Source: Streptomyces sparsogenes (GTDB lineage: Bacteria; Actinomycetota; Actinomycetes; Streptomycetales; Streptomycetaceae). Taken from it: a stretch of 64,000 nucleotides of DNA. Every line of letters starts with the position of its first letter. The stretch's first letter is position 1. Shown here piece after piece: positions 34,503-43,611 of this stretch. Location: assembly GCF_001704635.1 (NCBI RefSeq), contig NZ_MAXF01000038.1, positions 186,001 to 250,000 of the forward strand, written 5' to 3'. The position numbers were made by a program, and so were the translations under genes. The notes beneath the pieces are model-generated. The model saw only the letters and a list, made by a program, of their open reading frames with translations, searched no databases and had not been told where the DNA came from.

Positions 34503-35771
34503 TCAGGCGCCGGTGGCGCTGCCGGCGACCCACTGGCTCCAGCTCATGTTCCAACCGTTCAGGCCGTTGTCCGGCGAGACGGTCCTGTCGTGCGAGTTCT
34601 TCACGATCACGACGTCACCGATCTGGGACTGGTTGTAGAACCAGGAGCCGTCGGTGCCCGGGTCGTTCGCGCCCTTGGTGTCCGACAGGCCCACGCAGCC
34701 GTGGCTGGTGTTGACGCTGCCGAAGATGGACTTGGCGCCCCAGTAGTTGCCGTGGATGAAGGTGCCCGAGGTGGTCAGGCGCATGGCGTGCGGCACGTCC
34801 TTGATGTCGTACTCGCCCTTGCCGTCGCTGTCCGTGAAGCCGACCGTGGCGCCGTTCATCCGGGTCTCCTTGAACTTCTCGGAGATCACCATCTGACCGT
34901 TGTAGGTCGTGTTCTGCGGGCTGCCGGCCGAGATCTTAATGGTCTTGAGCAGCTTGCCGTCACGCACGACCTTCATGGTCTTGGCCTCGGCGTCGACCGT
35001 GGAGACCTGGGAGCGACCGATCTTGAACGAGACGGTCTTCTCCTGAACGCCCTTCACGCCGGGCGAGCCCTCGACGCCGTCGAGGTCCAGCTTCAGGGTG
35101 ACCGTCGAGTTGGCCTTCCAGTACTCCTTCGGCCGGAAGTCCAGGCGCTGGCTGCCGAACCAGTGGCCGACGACCTGCTGACCGCTGCTGGAGTTGACCG
35201 TGATGTGCGACTGGACGGCCTTCTTGTCGCTGATCGCCTTGTCGAAGTTGATCGACACGGGCATGCCGACGCCGACCGTCGAGCCGCTCTCCGGCGTGAA
35301 GTTCCCGATGAAGCTGTTGGCCGGCGAGACGGTGGTGAACGACGAGTTCTCGGTGGCCTTGCGGCCGTCGGAGTCCACGGCCGTGGCGGTGATCTTGTAC
35401 TGGGTGGACCGCTCCAGCTGCCCGTTCGGCTTCCAGGACTTCTTGTCGGCCGATATGGTGCCGGGGACGGTGGTGCCCGTCGCGGCCGCGGTCATCGTCA
35501 CGTCCTTGAGCGTGCCGCCGGACACCGTGACCTTGGTGTCGCTGTTGATGCCCGCGTTGTTCGCTCCGGCCTTGGGCGAAATCTTGATGTGGGCCTGCGA
35601 CGCGTCCTTGGCGGCCGCCTCGTCCACCTGGGACTGCGACTTGCCGCCGTCGTTCTTGTCCCCGTCGCTGCCGCCCTTGTCATCCCCTCCGCACGCCGAG
35701 AGAGTCAGTACTCCACAGAGCACGGCGGCCGCGGCCGCCACCAGCCCTTTACGGCGCTTGCCGTCCGTCAT
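34503..35771 (-). CDS. L,D-transpeptidase lipoprotein with Ig-like domains
   Basis: A 422-residue envelope enzyme. A signal peptide with lipobox LTLSAC (residue ~28) is followed by a charged linker. Two bacterial Ig-like domains span about 60-270 (AHIKISPKAGANNAG, SFIGNFTPESGSTVGVGMPV). The C-terminal YkuD catalytic domain has FIHGNYWG and the active site SHGCVGLSD. L,D-transpeptidases make 3-3 peptidoglycan cross-links, which are abundant in Streptomyces. The HGC Cys nucleophile and both His are present. ATG 35771 has GGAG 9 nt upstream; an ATG at 35786 is possible. Confidence 0.93.
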   Translation of the reverse strand: MTDGKRRKGLVAAAAAVLCGVLTLSACGGDDKGGSDGDKNDGGKSQSQVDEAAAKDASQAHIKISPKAGANNAGINSDTKVTVSGGTLKDVTMTAAATGTTVPGTISADKKSWKPNGQLERSTQYKITATAVDSDGRKATENSSFTTVSPANSFIGNFTPESGSTVGVGMPVSINFDKAISDKKAVQSHITVNSSSGQQVVGHWFGSQRLDFRPKEYWKANSTVTLKLDLDGVEGSPGVKGVQEKTVSFKIGRSQVSTVDAEAKTMKVVRDGKLLKTIKISAGSPQNTTYNGQMVISEKFKETRMNGATVGFTDSDGKGEYDIKDVPHAMRLTTSGTFIHGNYWGAKSIFGSVNTSHGCVGLSDTKGANDPGTDGSWFYNQSQIGDVVIVKNSHDRTVSPDNGLNGWNMSWSQWVAGSATGA

Positions 35772-36192
35772 CACACGCTTCTCCATTGATCTGGACCCCA
35801 GAAACCCCGGACCTGTTCGACAAGAACGCCTGTACCTTTTGGTCGGTTCCTCGCACAGTAAAACTGTGCGCGATGCCACTTAGCAAAGGCGCCGGTCAAG
35901 CCCGTGGCCCGACCGGGGTACCCGGCACCCGTGCGGCTCAGTCGTCCCTGTCCCCTCTTATCCTCCAGGACGCCGAGGCCCCGATCTCCGTTCCACTTCG
36001 GCGCGTCGGGGTCGCGGACCTCCGAAGGTTGCCGGGACCAACCCACCCCAAAGCGGCACAAAGCATGTCGTCTCAGGACTGCCCATACGACGGAGGGTAT
36101 GCCTCCGGGCGGCCTCGCTTCCGCGCGACCCGCAGTTGTCACTACGATCGGACGCACGGGGCCAATTGACCGCAGCCTCAAGGAGGATGCCG
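35772..36192. other. Divergent interval upstream of ldt and the LAXTG protein
   Basis: This 421-bp gap contains a perfect 8-bp inverted repeat CGCACAGT-AAA-ACTGTGCG at 35852-35870, about 85 bp upstream of the transpeptidase gene. It could be an operator or a hairpin in the leader. No gene is supported in the remainder. Confidence 0.5.
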
Positions 36193-36456
36193 TTGTCCGC
36201 ACGCCGACCGCTGCTGACCGCCGCTGCCGCCGGCTCGCTGCTGTGCGCCCTGTGGTTCGTCCCGTCCGCGAACGCCACCGTCGAGCGGGACGGTCGGGCG
36301 CCCGCCGGACAGACGAGCGCCCAGCCGTCCTCCGGCGAGAACCTGGCCGACACCGGCAGCGTGGACGTCACCCCGTACCTGGTCGGCGGCACCGCCTTCC
36401 TCGGGCTCGGCGTCGCGATGGTGACCGCCTCCGTACGCCGACGGGCCCCCCTTTAA
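36193..36456 (+). CDS. Short LAXTG sortase-anchored surface protein
   Basis: An 87-residue exported protein using TTG at 36193, which lies 6 nt after AAGGAGG; an ATG at 36187 abuts that site and is too close. It has a signal peptide (RPLLTAAAAGSLLCALWFVP, cleavage near ANA) and a short polar stalk of ~25 residues. The sorting signal is LADTGS, then a membrane helix (YLVGGTAFLGLGVAMVTASV) and RRR tail. LAXTG is the motif used by Streptomyces class E sortases. The mature protein would be only about 30 residues, so it may be a coat or signalling peptide. Confidence 0.8.
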   Translation: MSARRPLLTAAAAGSLLCALWFVPSANATVERDGRAPAGQTSAQPSSGENLADTGSVDVTPYLVGGTAFLGLGVAMVTASVRRRAPL

Positions 36457-36594
36457 GGGCTCGGTTCGCCTCCGGGGCGCCTCAGCCCCTGTCGACGGTC
36501 GACCGTGCTCGGCCCTTCGTTCCTCAGGGCCTCCGCGCGCTCTCCCTTTCGACAGCGGCGCGCCCCTTCGGCTCACTCGCCAGCTAGGCCCCGC

Positions 36595-38139
36595 TCAGGC
36601 CAGGGGGCCGGTCACCTCTTCGACCGCCTCGGTCAGCTTTCCCGACCGTACGAACGCGTCCGCCGCCGCCAGGTCCGGTGCCAGGTAGCGGTCCTCGCCC
36701 GGGCCCTCGACGCCCGCCCGGCGCACCGCCGCCAGCACCGCGCGGCTCGCGGGGGCCGGCGTCAGTCCCTCCCGCAGCTCGATCGCGCGGGTGGCCGCGA
36801 CCAGCTCCACCGCCAGCACCCGGGTCAGGTTGTCCACCGCCGTCCGCAGCTTGCGCGCGGCCGACCAGCCCATCGAGACGTGGTCCTCCTGCATCGCCGA
36901 GGACGGGATGGAGTCGACGGAGGCCGGCTGCGCCAGCCGCTTCATCTCGCTCACCAGGGCCGCCTGGGTGTACTGCGCGATCATCAGACCCGAGTCCACG
37001 CCCGCGTCGCCCGCCAGGAACGGCGGCAGGCCGTGCGAGCGGTTCTTGTCCAGCAGCCGGTCGGTGCGGCGCTCGGCGATCGAGGCGAGGTCGGCCGCGG
37101 CGACCGCCAGGAAGTCCAGGACGTACGCGACGGGCGCCCCGTGGAAGTTGCCGTTGGACTCCACCCGGCCGTCGGGCAGCACCACCGGGTTGTCCACGGC
37201 GGAGGCCAGCTCGCGCTCGGCGACCAGCCGGGCGTGCGCGAGGGTGTCCCGGCCCGCGCCGGCGACCTGGGGCGCGCAGCGGACCGAGTAGGCGTCCTGG
37301 ACCCGCGGCGCGTCGTCCTGGTGGTGGCCGGTGAGGCCGGACCCGGCGAGCACCCGCAGCATGTTGTCCGCGCTCGCCGCCTGGCCCGGGTGCGGCCGTA
37401 TGGCGTGCAGCTCGGGCGCCAGCACCCGGTCGGTGCCCAGCAGCGCCTCCAGCGACAGCGCGGCCGTCACATCGGCGACGGTGAACAGCCGGCCCAGATC
37501 CGCGCAGGCCATGATCAGCATGCCCAGCATCCCGTCCGTGCCGTTGAGCAGCGCGAGCCCTTCCTTCTCGCGCAGCTCGACCGGCTCGATGCCGTGCTCG
37601 GCCAGCAGCTCGCCGGCCGGGCGCAGCGTGCCGTCCGGGCCCTCGGCCTCGCCCTCGCCCATCAGCGCCAGCGCGCAGTGGGACAGCGGGGCGAGGTCCC
37701 CGGAGCAGCCGAGCGAGCCGTACTCGTGCACCACGGGCGTGATGCCCGCGTTGAGGACGGCGGCCATGGTCTCCACGACCACCGGGCGGACGCCGGTGCG
37801 GCCCGAGGCGAGCGTCTTCAGACGCAGGAACATCAGCGCGCGCACCACCTCGCGCTCGACCCGCGGCCCCATGCCGGCGGCGTGCGAGCGCACGATGTTG
37901 CGCTGGAGCTGGACGCGCAGGTCCGGGCTGATGTGGCGGACGGCGAGCGCGCCGAAGCCGGTGGAGACGCCGTAGACGGGTTCGGGCTTGGCGGCGAGGT
38001 CGTCGATGACCCGGCGGGAGGCGGCGACGGCCGCCAGGGCCTCCTCGGACAGCTCGACCCGCGCGCCGTCGCGCGCGACGGCGATCACCTCGGCCGCGGT
38101 CGTGCCGGAGGTGCCCAGCACCACAGAATGCATATCCAT
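36595..38139 (-). CDS. hutH: Histidine ammonia-lyase
   Basis: A full-length 514-residue enzyme of histidine catabolism producing urocanate and ammonia. Aromatic ammonia-lyase hallmarks are YGVSTGFGAL, the MIO cofactor segment GSLGCSGDLAPLSH, LLNGTDGMLG, NFHGAPVAYVLDF and QEDHVSMG. The MIO triad reads Cys-Ser-Gly rather than the usual Ala-Ser-Gly, as I recall for other Streptomyces HutH proteins. Start is ATG 38139; MHSVVLG two codons later is possible. No other hut genes are adjacent, as is usual in Streptomyces, where the pathway is dispersed. Confidence 0.95.
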   Translation of the reverse strand: MDMHSVVLGTSGTTAAEVIAVARDGARVELSEEALAAVAASRRVIDDLAAKPEPVYGVSTGFGALAVRHISPDLRVQLQRNIVRSHAAGMGPRVEREVVRALMFLRLKTLASGRTGVRPVVVETMAAVLNAGITPVVHEYGSLGCSGDLAPLSHCALALMGEGEAEGPDGTLRPAGELLAEHGIEPVELREKEGLALLNGTDGMLGMLIMACADLGRLFTVADVTAALSLEALLGTDRVLAPELHAIRPHPGQAASADNMLRVLAGSGLTGHHQDDAPRVQDAYSVRCAPQVAGAGRDTLAHARLVAERELASAVDNPVVLPDGRVESNGNFHGAPVAYVLDFLAVAAADLASIAERRTDRLLDKNRSHGLPPFLAGDAGVDSGLMIAQYTQAALVSEMKRLAQPASVDSIPSSAMQEDHVSMGWSAARKLRTAVDNLTRVLAVELVAATRAIELREGLTPAPASRAVLAAVRRAGVEGPGEDRYLAPDLAAADAFVRSGKLTEAVEEVTGPLA

Positions 38140-38140
38140 A

Positions 38141-38164
38141 TTCAGGCACCCTAGATACTGAATC
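38141..38164. promoter_or_regulatory. Inverted repeat ATTCAG-N12-CTGAAT at the hutH start
   Basis: 6-bp arms directly upstream of the hutH ATG, overlapping the probable ribosome-binding and promoter region. It is a candidate repressor site; the regulator is unknown. Confidence 0.35.
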
Positions 38165-38263
38165 TCTGTCTGTCACCTGGCCCGTGTACGACCGGCTCCT
38201 GGCCCCTCCGGGGCGCGACCACCGCGAGAGACGGCCCGTACAGCCGGCCCCTACAGACCGCCC

Positions 38264-39529
38264 CTACAGACGGCCCCGGAAGGTGCGGCGCTCGGGTGCG
38301 CGGTGCGCGGGGGTGTCGGCCAGCCGCACCACCGGGTCCTCCGGGCCCCCCTCCCGCCCCGCCACCACCGGTTTCGCCGAGCGGGCGGCCTTCGCCCGGT
38401 ACTGGGCGGCGTCCGCCAGCCGGAACAGCCGCCGGGCGCTGTTAACCGGGCCGATCGGGTCGCCGGTGGAGGCGACCCCGCAGGCGACCCCCTCGCCCAA
38501 CTCCAGCTCGGCGGCCCTGCGGCACAGCTCGTCGGCCACCCGCACCACCTCGTCCGCCGACGGCCCGACCTCCACCAGGCAGAACTCGTCGCCCCCCAGC
38601 CGGGCCGCCAGCGCGCCCGGCAGCATGGCGCCGCACAGCGAGAGCACCGAGCCGAACCGTTCCAGCAGCCGGTCGCCCACGGCGTGCCCCAGCGTGTCGT
38701 TGACCTGCTTGAGCCCGTTGAGGTCGCACATCACCAGGCTCACCACCACCCCGTCCCGGCGGTGCTCCTCCAGCGCCTCGTCCAGCCGTATGTCCACCGC
38801 CCGGCGGTTGCCGAGCCCGGTCAGCGGGTCGGTGAAGGCCAGTCTGCGGGCCTCCTCGAGCCGCTCGGTCTGCGCGATGCCGGCGGCGGTCACCGCGGCC
38901 AGTACGGTCGCGAAGTCCGCGTCGGCCCGGCCGAACACCGGATCCCCGGCCCGCCGCGCCACGTACAGCTCGCCCCACGCCCGCCCGTGCAGCACGATCG
39001 GCGCGACCACACAGCTGCCCCGCCCGCGCCGCCGCAGCGCCGCCACCCGCCCGGGGCTGATGCCGCGCAGCGCCGTCCGGGGACCTTCCCCACCGCCCGG
39101 GCTCAGCTCCAGGCCCAGGCCGAGGTCCGCGCCCCGGTCCGGGGCCGGGTCCGGGGCCAGGCCGGGGCCCGGGCCGTCCTCGCCCGGCCAGGCGGCGACC
39201 TCCACCCAGGCGTGCGGCTCCCCGCCCCGGGCCCACTGCTCGTGCAGGAACTCGGTGATCTCGGGGAACTCGTGCACCGGATAGAACTCGGCGTCGGGGA
39301 ACTCCTCCTCGCCCTCGCCCAGTTCCCCGTTGTTGACCAGCACCCGCAGCCGCCCCAGCTCGCGCTCCCACACCGAGACCGCCGCGAAGCTCCCGCCGAG
39401 CGCGGTGCGCGCGGCCGCCGCCGCGGAGCGCACCGCCTCGCGCGGGGTGTGCGCGGCCGCCATCGCCTGCGCCAGTCCCACCACGGCCTTCAGCCGCGCA
39501 TCACCCTCGCCCGTCACCACGCCTCGCAT
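38264..39529 (-). CDS. cdgE: GAF-GGDEF diguanylate cyclase (CdgE-like)
   Basis: A 421-residue cytoplasmic protein. An N-terminal GAF-like region (about residues 10-210, including LGGSFAAVSVWERELGRLR and GSCVVAPIVLHGRAWGELYV) has a Pro/Gly/Asp-rich insertion. A C-terminal GGDEF domain has RLAFTDPLTGLGNRRAVDI, CDLNGLKQVNDTLGHAVGD and the active site ARLGGDEFCLVE intact. It should synthesise c-di-GMP, which controls BldD and development in Streptomyces. The position beside hutH matches the cdgE locus of S. coelicolor as I remember it. Start uncertain: ATG 39529 or GTG a few codons later with GAGG upstream. Confidence 0.87.
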   Translation of the reverse strand: MRGVVTGEGDARLKAVVGLAQAMAAAHTPREAVRSAAAAARTALGGSFAAVSVWERELGRLRVLVNNGELGEGEEEFPDAEFYPVHEFPEITEFLHEQWARGGEPHAWVEVAAWPGEDGPGPGLAPDPAPDRGADLGLGLELSPGGGEGPRTALRGISPGRVAALRRRGRGSCVVAPIVLHGRAWGELYVARRAGDPVFGRADADFATVLAAVTAAGIAQTERLEEARRLAFTDPLTGLGNRRAVDIRLDEALEEHRRDGVVVSLVMCDLNGLKQVNDTLGHAVGDRLLERFGSVLSLCGAMLPGALAARLGGDEFCLVEVGPSADEVVRVADELCRRAAELELGEGVACGVASTGDPIGPVNSARRLFRLADAAQYRAKAARSAKPVVAGREGGPEDPVVRLADTPAHRAPERRTFRGRL

Positions 39530-39599
39530 TCCCCTGCCGCACACACCGCACAGTCCAGCGTAGGAATGTTCGGCGAATTCCGCCTTGTCCCGTCCCGGG

Positions 39600-40394
39600 T
39601 TATTCGCCGGGCCAGTTCGGTGTGCGCTTTTCGTTGAAGGCCGCCACGCCCTCCGCCCGGTCCCCGGAGAAGGCCACCGACCGCCAGGCCGCGTCCTCGA
39701 CTTCAAGGCCTGCCCGCAGATCAAGTCCGTAACCGACCCGAAGCGCCCGCTTGGCCGCGCGCAGCCCGACCGGTGAGTTCGCGGCGATGCTCCGGGCCAG
39801 CGCCAGCGCCTCGGCGCGGTCCTCCCCGTCGGCCACCAGCCGGTCGACGAGGCCCAGCTCACGGGCCTCCGCGGCGGGCACCCGCCGCGCCGTGAAGATC
39901 AGCTCGGCGGCCCGCGCGGCCCCCACCCGGCGCGGCAGCAGCTGGGTGCCGCCCCCGCCCGGGATCACCCCGACCGAGACCTCGGGCAGCCCGACCACCG
40001 CCGTGCCGTCCGCGACGATCAGATCGCAGGACAGGGCCAGCTCGAAGCCGCCCCCCAGCGCGAAGCCGTGCACCGCGGCCACCGTCGGCATCGGCAGCTC
40101 CAGCACCCCGGTGTAGGCGGCGCGCGCCAGCGGGCGCTGCCGCCCCAGCTCGGCGTCGCTCAGGGAGTTCCGCTCCTTCAGGTCGGCCCCGACGCAGAAG
40201 GCCCGCTCGTGCGTCGAGGACAGCACCACGGCCCGTACGGAGCCGTCCTCGGCCAGCGCGGCGCACGCCTGGGCGATGCTCCGCGCCATGTCCGAGGAGA
40301 CGGCGTTCATGGCCTTCGGCCGGTCCAGCACCAGCTCGGCCACGAACCCGTCCCGCCGGACCGCGACCCACTCGCCGTAGCGCTGCTCACTCAC
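39600..40394 (-). CDS. Enoyl-CoA hydratase
   Basis: A 264-residue crotonase. The oxyanion-hole and CoA motifs are AFCVGADLKERNSL and AAVHGFALGGGFELALSCDL. The catalytic Glu region is FGLP-type (AVVGLPEVSVGVIPGGGGTQ), with the second catalytic Glu apparently present (GLPEV). It is a better match to classical fatty-acid-oxidation enoyl-CoA hydratase than the crotonase at 18.4-19.2 kb. GTG 40394 has GGGAGG upstream; the frame is open to 40439. The gene follows the second CYP157-like P450 in the same direction with a 96-bp gap. Confidence 0.92.
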   Translation of the reverse strand: MSEQRYGEWVAVRRDGFVAELVLDRPKAMNAVSSDMARSIAQACAALAEDGSVRAVVLSSTHERAFCVGADLKERNSLSDAELGRQRPLARAAYTGVLELPMPTVAAVHGFALGGGFELALSCDLIVADGTAVVGLPEVSVGVIPGGGGTQLLPRRVGAARAAELIFTARRVPAAEARELGLVDRLVADGEDRAEALALARSIAANSPVGLRAAKRALRVGYGLDLRAGLEVEDAAWRSVAFSGDRAEGVAAFNEKRTPNWPGE

Positions 40395-40490
40395 ACGACC
40401 CTCCCGGTTAACGAGCGTGAACACGTCGGGACGGATCATCGCAGCCCGCGCCGCCCCCGGCCAGTGGGACCGGGGACGGCGCGGCCCGGA

Positions 40491-42011
40491 TCACTTGCGC
40501 GAGCGCCGCCACCTGGCCAGGAAGCCCAGCACGCCGGACGGCTTCGGCTTGCCCGCGTCCGCGACTCCGCCGACGGGCTCGGCCTCGGCCGCGCCCTCCG
40601 CCCCCGGCAAGGCCGGCAAGCCCGGCGGAGCGGGCGGGGCGGGCGGGAACTCCGGGGACGCCGGGACCGCCGGAGCGGCCGGAGCCGGGGCCGCTGAGGC
40701 GGGGGCCGTCGGGGCCTCCTGCCCGGCGGCCCACTCCGCGGCCTTGGAGGACTCCCCGACGGAGGCGAACCGCACCGGGAGCGCGGACAGCCCGCGCTGG
40801 TACAGCCCCGGGCGCCACTCCAGCTGCTCCGCGGCGACGGCGAGTTCGATGTCCGGGAGCCGGTCCAGCAGCTTCTCGATGGCCGCGGCCGCGATCAGCC
40901 GCGCCTGGCTGCGGCCGGAGCAGGTGTGCTGCCCGGCACTGAAGGCCAGATGGGCCCGGTTCCCCTGCTTGTGGTGCGAGGAGTGCAGGGCGTCCTGGTT
41001 GCCCCCGGCGAAGCTGATCACCACGGGCTCGCCCGCGCGCAGCCGGATCCCGCTGAGCGTGACGTCCCGCAGCGGGAAGTGGACCGCCAGATTGGCCAGC
41101 GGCGGTTCGGTCCACAACACCTCGTCCAGCGCGTCCTCGACGAGCATGCCGCCGCCCGCCAGGTCCCCCGCGAAGCGCTCGTCGGTCAGCAGCACCCGCA
41201 GGGCGTTGCTGATGAGGCTGGACACCGGCTCGCTGCCCATGCCCATCAGCAGCAGCAGCTGCTCGACCAGCTCCTCGGTGTCCAGCCGCGCCGGGTGGGC
41301 GATCAGCCAGGAGGTGACGTCGGCCCCCGGCTCGGTCCGCTTGAGCTCGATCAGGTCCCGCAGCGTCGCGTCCACGGCCTGGGCCGCGGCCATCGGGTCC
41401 TGCCCGTCCAGCAGCTGCGCCATGCCCCCGAACAGCCGGTCCGCGATGTCCTTCGGGCAGCCGAACAGCTCGCCCACGACCAGCATCGTGACCAGCTGGC
41501 AGTACTCGGGTATCAGATCGGCCTCGCCCGCCGCGGCGAACTGGTCGATCAGCGAGTCGGCCATGCGCTCCACATAGCCGCGCAGCGCCCCCAGGTCGAT
41601 CCGGCTCATGCTGTCGTCGATGGCGCCGCGCAGCCGCTGGTGCGCCTCCCCGTCCACCCAGCCGGCCTGGGCCCGGGGCTTGATCAGCTGAGCGGAGTGG
41701 GTGGCCTCGGGGACCCGGCCCTCGTTCATCGCCCGCCAGTTCCGCGGATCCTTGGAGAACATCTCGGGACGCCGCAGGATCTCCAGGGCCGTCTCGTACC
41801 CGACGCACAGCACGGCCGTGACGCCCGGGTCCAGTTCCACGGGCGCGAGCGGGCCGTGGGTCTCGCGCAGCCGTTGGTAGACGGCGTACGGGTCCCGGGT
41901 GAACTCGGGTCCGTAGAGCGGCTCGGCTCCGGTGGTGCCGCCGGCGTGCGCCGGGCAGCCCGGCGGGGGCACGGCAGCGGGCCGGGCGACCGATTCGTAA
42001 GACTGGGTCAC
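40491..42011 (-). CDS. Second CYP157-like P450 lacking ExxR, not in a conservon
   Basis: A 506-residue P450. The haem loop is LAFSAGQHTCSGRSQARL with the Cys ligand, and the I-helix is LLLMGMGSEPVSS. The K-helix reads ALDEVLWTEPP, with Trp in place of the invariant Arg. It is clearly related to the conservon P450 at 15.6-17.0 kb (shared WRAMNEG/WRDLNEG, VLW and ELFGCP/ELFGCS segments). It also has an 80-residue Pro/Ala linker ending in LGFLARWRRSRK, like that protein's FLSWWKS tail. No conservon genes are adjacent; adenylate cyclase and a hydratase flank it. GTG start follows AGGAG. Confidence 0.88.
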   Translation of the reverse strand: MTQSYESVARPAAVPPPGCPAHAGGTTGAEPLYGPEFTRDPYAVYQRLRETHGPLAPVELDPGVTAVLCVGYETALEILRRPEMFSKDPRNWRAMNEGRVPEATHSAQLIKPRAQAGWVDGEAHQRLRGAIDDSMSRIDLGALRGYVERMADSLIDQFAAAGEADLIPEYCQLVTMLVVGELFGCPKDIADRLFGGMAQLLDGQDPMAAAQAVDATLRDLIELKRTEPGADVTSWLIAHPARLDTEELVEQLLLLMGMGSEPVSSLISNALRVLLTDERFAGDLAGGGMLVEDALDEVLWTEPPLANLAVHFPLRDVTLSGIRLRAGEPVVISFAGGNQDALHSSHHKQGNRAHLAFSAGQHTCSGRSQARLIAAAAIEKLLDRLPDIELAVAAEQLEWRPGLYQRGLSALPVRFASVGESSKAAEWAAGQEAPTAPASAAPAPAAPAVPASPEFPPAPPAPPGLPALPGAEGAAEAEPVGGVADAGKPKPSGVLGFLARWRRSRK

Positions 42012-42264
42012 AGTGCTCCTGGCTTCTGTCGTCGGTACGGGGCCGACAGGTGGTGCGAGGGCATCGAGTCCGGGGCTCGCCGGGATTCGCCAAGATCCAC
42101 CCGCGGATCGCGCAGGTAGGCTAGCGCGATACGGCGTCCGTCAGCCGCCCCTTCAACGAAGACGCACAAGACGGGCGCAACCACGCCGTCCCGTCCCCCA
42201 CCGGCTCAGCCTCCACGAGCCGTCCCCCATCGCCCCGTCCCCCCACCGCCTCACCGGCGTCGCC

Positions 42265-43479
42265 TCAGCCGCGCCGGGTGAGCAGCCAGGGCTCCACGAC
42301 GCCCAGCCCACGGACCGGCCGCTGCCAGGTGGGCTGGAGCGCGAAGCGGTACGAAGGCGGCTCCTCGCCCTCCTTCTCCGCCGCGGCCGCCTCCTCGGCG
42401 GCCTGCGCCTCCGACACCGGGGCGGCCCGCAGCCGCCCCAGCTCCTCCGCGAACGCCCCGTCCACCAGGACCGCGTTCTTCGGGGCTATGGAGGTCAGCC
42501 GGCTGGCCAGGTTCACCGTCGTGCCGAAGACGTCGCCCATCCGGGTCGTGACGGTCCCGAACGCCATCCCGACCCGCAGCTCGGGCATCGTCTCGTCGTG
42601 GGTCAGCGTCTCGATCAGCCGCAGCCCGATCTCGGCGGCGATGCTCGCGTCGTCGGCCGCGTACAGCACCTCGTCGCCCAGGGTCTTGATCAGCCGCCCG
42701 CCGTGCGCGGCCACCAGGTCGGCTGCGGTCGTCTCGAACGCCTCGACCAGCTCGCCCAGCTCCTCCTCCTCCAGCCGCCTGGTCAGCCGGGTGAAGCTCA
42801 CCAGGTCCGCGAAGCCGACCGCCAGCCTGCGGTCCACCATCTCCGCGTCGTCCGCCGTCTGCACCACGCGGCCCGTCGCGGCCGCGAGCTGCCGCCGGTA
42901 GACGTAGACCAGGAACTCCTCCAGCTCCGGGAGCAGCAGCTCGACCAGCGGGTAGGCGATCTCGGTCCGGGTCATGCCGGTCTCGTGCGGCTCGGTGAGC
43001 CCCTCCAGGAAGGAGTCGATCTGCCAGTCGGCCAGCCGCGCCGTGGTCTGTCCCGTGGACCGCGCCACCTGGATGGCCATCGGCTCGCTCAGCAGGCCCG
43101 CCTCCACCAGGCCGGCCAGCCGCCGCAGGGCCAGCACGTCCGCCTCCGTGAGCGCCTTGGCCTGGCCGATGTCGGCGAAGCCCATGGCCCGCCAGAAGCG
43201 GGTGGCCAGCTCCACGGACACCCCGGCGCTGCGGGCCGCCTGGAACGGGGTGTACTGCCGCTCCGCCCCGAGGATCAGCTGCTCGAGCCGGAGCGAGAGG
43301 GGGTCCAGTTCGGTCTCGCCGGCGCCGGCGCCGGCCGCGAACTCGTCGGCGGCCGCGTCCCGGGCCCCGGCCTCCTCAGCCGCGCCGGAATCCCTGTCGT
43401 CGGCGGTCACCGCCGGCCCCCTGTCCGATCCCTGCGCACTGCCCTTCCGTTCCCTCTTCCGGTTCGGTTTCCGGCCCAC
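42265..43479 (-). CDS. cya: Class III adenylate cyclase
   Basis: A 404-residue cytoplasmic protein. A helical N-terminal regulatory half is followed by a class III cyclase domain (about residues 220-400) with VGFADLVSFTRLTRR, RLIKTLGDEVLYAADD and RVGMAFGTVTTRMGDVFGTT. The metal-binding Asp residues in FADLVSF and GDEVLY are present. It makes cAMP, which in Streptomyces is needed for germination and development. The GTG at 43479 lies after GGGAGG; the frame opens at 43509. In S. coelicolor, cya lies in the same neighbourhood with birA. Confidence 0.9.
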   Translation of the reverse strand: MGRKPNRKRERKGSAQGSDRGPAVTADDRDSGAAEEAGARDAAADEFAAGAGAGETELDPLSLRLEQLILGAERQYTPFQAARSAGVSVELATRFWRAMGFADIGQAKALTEADVLALRRLAGLVEAGLLSEPMAIQVARSTGQTTARLADWQIDSFLEGLTEPHETGMTRTEIAYPLVELLLPELEEFLVYVYRRQLAAATGRVVQTADDAEMVDRRLAVGFADLVSFTRLTRRLEEEELGELVEAFETTAADLVAAHGGRLIKTLGDEVLYAADDASIAAEIGLRLIETLTHDETMPELRVGMAFGTVTTRMGDVFGTTVNLASRLTSIAPKNAVLVDGAFAEELGRLRAAPVSEAQAAEEAAAAEKEGEEPPSYRFALQPTWQRPVRGLGVVEPWLLTRRG

Positions 43480-43611
43480 GGCCCTCCCGAGCTGGACGGA
43501 CCGCCACAACGATACGTCAGGTGTGCCCTAGCTCACTCTCCACGGGAAAGCTGGGAAAACTCTTTGCCCGGAGCCGTAAAAAATCTTGGGAAACCCCCTC
43601 CCGACCGGCGC

